NCBI RefSeq assembly: GCF_009754945.1
Contig: NZ_WPIN01000006.1
Location: 124,001 to 188,000 of the forward strand
Origin: Spirosoma arboris
GTDB taxonomy: Bacteria; Bacteroidota; Bacteroidia; Cytophagales; Spirosomataceae
DNA length: 64,000 bases
Direction of reading: 5' to 3'
How positions within the stretch are numbered: position 1 is the stretch's first letter; every line of letters starts with the position of its first letter. A program made the position numbers and the translations under genes. Below, piece by piece: positions 62,174 to 64,000 of this stretch. The notes under the pieces are model-generated. The model made no database searches. It was not told the origin of the DNA and saw only the letters and a list, made by a program, of their open reading frames with translations.

Positions 62174-63682
62174 ATGAAAACGCGTTGTTTTTCGATCATT
62201 CTGAGTACGCTCCTTCTGTGGCTAACGGGTTGTAAAGAACCCGTCATAGACGAGGGTGTTCTACCGACCGTAGTCCCTACATCGGTCGATGCCAACGGTG
62301 GAACGTGGCGGACCATCATTCTGAAATCAGCATCCGATATAGCAGTTCCTCAACCGATAGCGATTACATCGGATGACTATAAAAAGGAATTTTCCGACGT
62401 AAAAAACGGCGTACTGGCAGCCACGCCTGAGCAGAATACGGCAGTTAATTACTGGGCTGCGGGGGGCGTTATACGCTGGAATCAGATTGCCCGCCAGCTA
62501 GTGGCTAAATACAATATAGCGCCGGGCTACGACTACGCAACCGGGCAGATAACACCAGCCAGTGCAGGAAATCCTTATGCAGGCCCACCTTTTGCCGCTC
62601 GTGTTTATGCACTATTAAGTGTGGCGCAATATGATGCGCTGGTCGTGGCATGGCGTGCTAAGTATCAATACAACCGGCCATCGTTAGAACAACAGGGCGT
62701 TGTTTCGCGAGTGCCTATACTCAATGTACCGTCCTATCCATCGGAAGATGCAGCTATTGCCGAGGCATCCTGTCAAATGCTGGCGTATTTTTTTCCGAAC
62801 GAAGCAAGTTGGCTCAAGGCAAAAGCGACCGAACATAAACAAAGTAGATTGTGGGCTGGAGCCAATGTTCCCAGTGATTTAAAAGCGGGAGAAGATCTGG
62901 CTACCACATTGATGGCCAAAGTCATAGATCGCGCAAAAAGCGACCGCTTTACTGAAGCCATTGACCCGGCTAATAGCTGGCAAACAGCGCTTGCCAAAGC
63001 TCCTTACGATCAGAAATGGAAGAGTATAGAACTACCGGAACGGGCGCCTGTACTGCCGTTGGCGGGTAAGGTGAAAACCTGGTACGATTCAACGGCTATT
63101 TTCCGGACATTGCCTGCGATTCCACCAGCTACTACATCGACGGAGTTTCAGAAAGCCTTAAGTGAAGTGCGTGACATTTCGAACACCCGCACCCGCGACC
63201 AATGGCGTATTGCCAGCTATTGGGATAACGGCCCCAGTACGTATTCGCTAGCTGGCCTTTGGAATTTTCTGGTCGAAGATCTCATTCGGCAGGAGGGTCA
63301 GAATGAACTACGAACGGCCCGAACCTACGCCCTGCTCAATCGAACCATGCAGGATGCAACAACCGCCAGTTGGCAAACAATGTACACGTATTTTGTCCCG
63401 CGCCCTTCGCAAATTGATCCGGAAATAAAGACGGCTACTCCTATTCCAAATGCACCTGGCTACGTAGCCGATCGAGCCGCAGTTTCGACCGCAGCTGCTA
63501 TAATCCTGGCTTATTTGTTCCCTGATGAGACTACGCACTTGAATGCGCAGGCTGCGGAAGCTACATTGTCTGGACTCTATGGCGGAACGCAATTTCGTTT
63601 CGATACCGACGAAGGAGCTAAGCTAGGGGCGGCTATCGGGCAATTGGCTGTTACAGGGGCAACAGCCGATGGTGCTAAATAA
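62174..63682 (+). CDS. Haloperoxidase-like lipoprotein lacking the vanadate site (pseudoenzyme)
   Basis: This 502-residue lipoprotein (lipobox LTGC, C20) aligns throughout with the protein at 47480. The shared degenerate N-terminal half has PSED at 189-192 and SRLWAGAN. In the C-terminal half the catalytic residues are gone: Lys becomes Met403, PSGH becomes VADR (431-434), and R-x5-H becomes Gly467 and Gln473. RP at 410-411 is kept. The reading frame is intact over 1.5 kb, so it is probably a maintained non-catalytic binding protein rather than a dead gene. Confidence 0.83.
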   Translation: MKTRCFSIILSTLLLWLTGCKEPVIDEGVLPTVVPTSVDANGGTWRTIILKSASDIAVPQPIAITSDDYKKEFSDVKNGVLAATPEQNTAVNYWAAGGVIRWNQIARQLVAKYNIAPGYDYATGQITPASAGNPYAGPPFAARVYALLSVAQYDALVVAWRAKYQYNRPSLEQQGVVSRVPILNVPSYPSEDAAIAEASCQMLAYFFPNEASWLKAKATEHKQSRLWAGANVPSDLKAGEDLATTLMAKVIDRAKSDRFTEAIDPANSWQTALAKAPYDQKWKSIELPERAPVLPLAGKVKTWYDSTAIFRTLPAIPPATTSTEFQKALSEVRDISNTRTRDQWRIASYWDNGPSTYSLAGLWNFLVEDLIRQEGQNELRTARTYALLNRTMQDATTASWQTMYTYFVPRPSQIDPEIKTATPIPNAPGYVADRAAVSTAAAIILAYLFPDETTHLNAQAAEATLSGLYGGTQFRFDTDEGAKLGAAIGQLAVTGATADGAK

Positions 63683-63709
63683 ACCAAGCTGAACTTCATT
63701 GATATAATT

Positions 63710-63737
63710 AGCCGGGCTTACTAATCCGGCTTTTTTG
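63710..63737 (+). terminator. Terminator after the pseudoenzyme gene
   Basis: A 6-bp stem AGCCGG/CCGGCT (63710-63715 with 63726-63731) is followed by TTTTTG. It lies 28 bases past the stop and closes the island. Confidence 0.75.
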
Positions 63738-63783
63738 TAACATTGCTTCGTTATTCACGATTTATCAATCAAACCTTGATTGC

Positions 63784-64000
63784 ATGAGCGTTCCCACAAC
63801 TATTTCTGGTCTGGCCTGGACTGGCCAATCCCGTGTCGTCATTGAGCGCGTATCTCCTGAACTTGATGGTGGTAAATTTCCTATAAAAGCCATACCCGGC
63901 GATGTGATAGCGATTGAAGCTGACATCTTTGCCGATGGCCACGATTACTTGACGGCTATCCTACTCTATAAACATGCCGACGATGCCACCTGGACCGAGA
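63784..64000 (+). CDS. glgE: Maltosyltransferase GlgE, 5' part
   Basis: The window cuts this gene after 72 codons. The N-terminus (TGQSRVVIERVSPELDGGKF, then ADIFADGHDYLTAILLYKH) is that of the DUF3416 N-domain of alpha-1,4-glucan:maltose-1-phosphate maltosyltransferase. This enzyme extends glycogen-like glucans from maltose-1-phosphate. It starts about 100 bases after the terminator of the island, so it is a separate transcription unit. Confidence 0.88.
   Translation, partial: MSVPTTISGLAWTGQSRVVIERVSPELDGGKFPIKAIPGDVIAIEADIFADGHDYLTAILLYKHADDATWTE

Overview
The window looks like chromosomal DNA from a Bacteroidota bacterium of the order Cytophagales, most like Spirosoma. The evidence is the family mix: DUF4468, DUF4136, PorT-like barrels, a TonB receptor with a carboxypeptidase-regulatory N-domain, large AsmA-like proteins and CotH/DUF11 proteins. 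Starts rarely have a Shine-Dalgarno sequence, and long intergenic palindromes are frequent. The genus is inferred from remembered family distributions, not from a search.

Layout. Positions 1-14 kb hold housekeeping and envelope genes: endonuclease III, an AI-2E-type permease, two AsmA-like proteins, a GH3/serine-hydrolase fusion coupled to a DinB protein, an outer-membrane barrel, and an ECF sigma/anti-sigma pair. Positions 14-18 kb hold a pentapeptide-repeat protein and a small phage-like module (RecE-like nuclease, unknown gene, divergent repressor). Nearly every spacer there carries a long palindrome. Positions 18.5-20.5 kb hold a glucuronokinase-like GHMP kinase and GalU. Positions 20.6-22.4 kb are a decay zone: transposase fragment, DUF11 remnant, thioredoxin lacking its first active-site Cys, frameshifted acyl-carrier-protein remnant and IS-end-like inverted repeat, with an intact cyclophilin between them. 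Positions 22.4-33.9 kb hold a sulfatase, AspRS, an M20 amidohydrolase, DUF4136, a methyltransferase, a DUF805-FAD oxidoreductase fusion and a NodB deacetylase. Positions 34-41 kb hold a ThuA protein, a xylose-isomerase-like protein and a PQQ sugar dehydrogenase/cytochrome c, with a divergent NrtR-like regulator, then an orphan NMT1/THI5 protein. Positions 41-44 kb hold an esterase, a Cys-motif protein and MoaA.

Positions 44.4-63.7 kb form the most distinctive region, one co-oriented (+) island. It contains three vanadium-haloperoxidase/PAP2-type lipoproteins, three AhpD-like carboxymuconolactone-decarboxylase proteins, three outer-membrane barrels, a TonB receptor, an MFS transporter, a DUF3179 protein and a CotH/DUF11 surface protein. 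The pair outer-membrane barrel + haloperoxidase occurs twice. In the second pair the haloperoxidase has lost every vanadate-site residue. The three AhpD-like paralogues have CxxxC, QxxxC and CxxC at the redox site. I read this as an undescribed periplasmic or surface peroxide/halide chemistry locus; its substrate is unknown. The window ends inside glgE.

A second theme is the population of intergenic palindromes (arms of 24-52 bp, usually perfect or nearly so) built from low-complexity words. Some share an identical loop or identical ends, and some run into coding ends and supply the stop codon.
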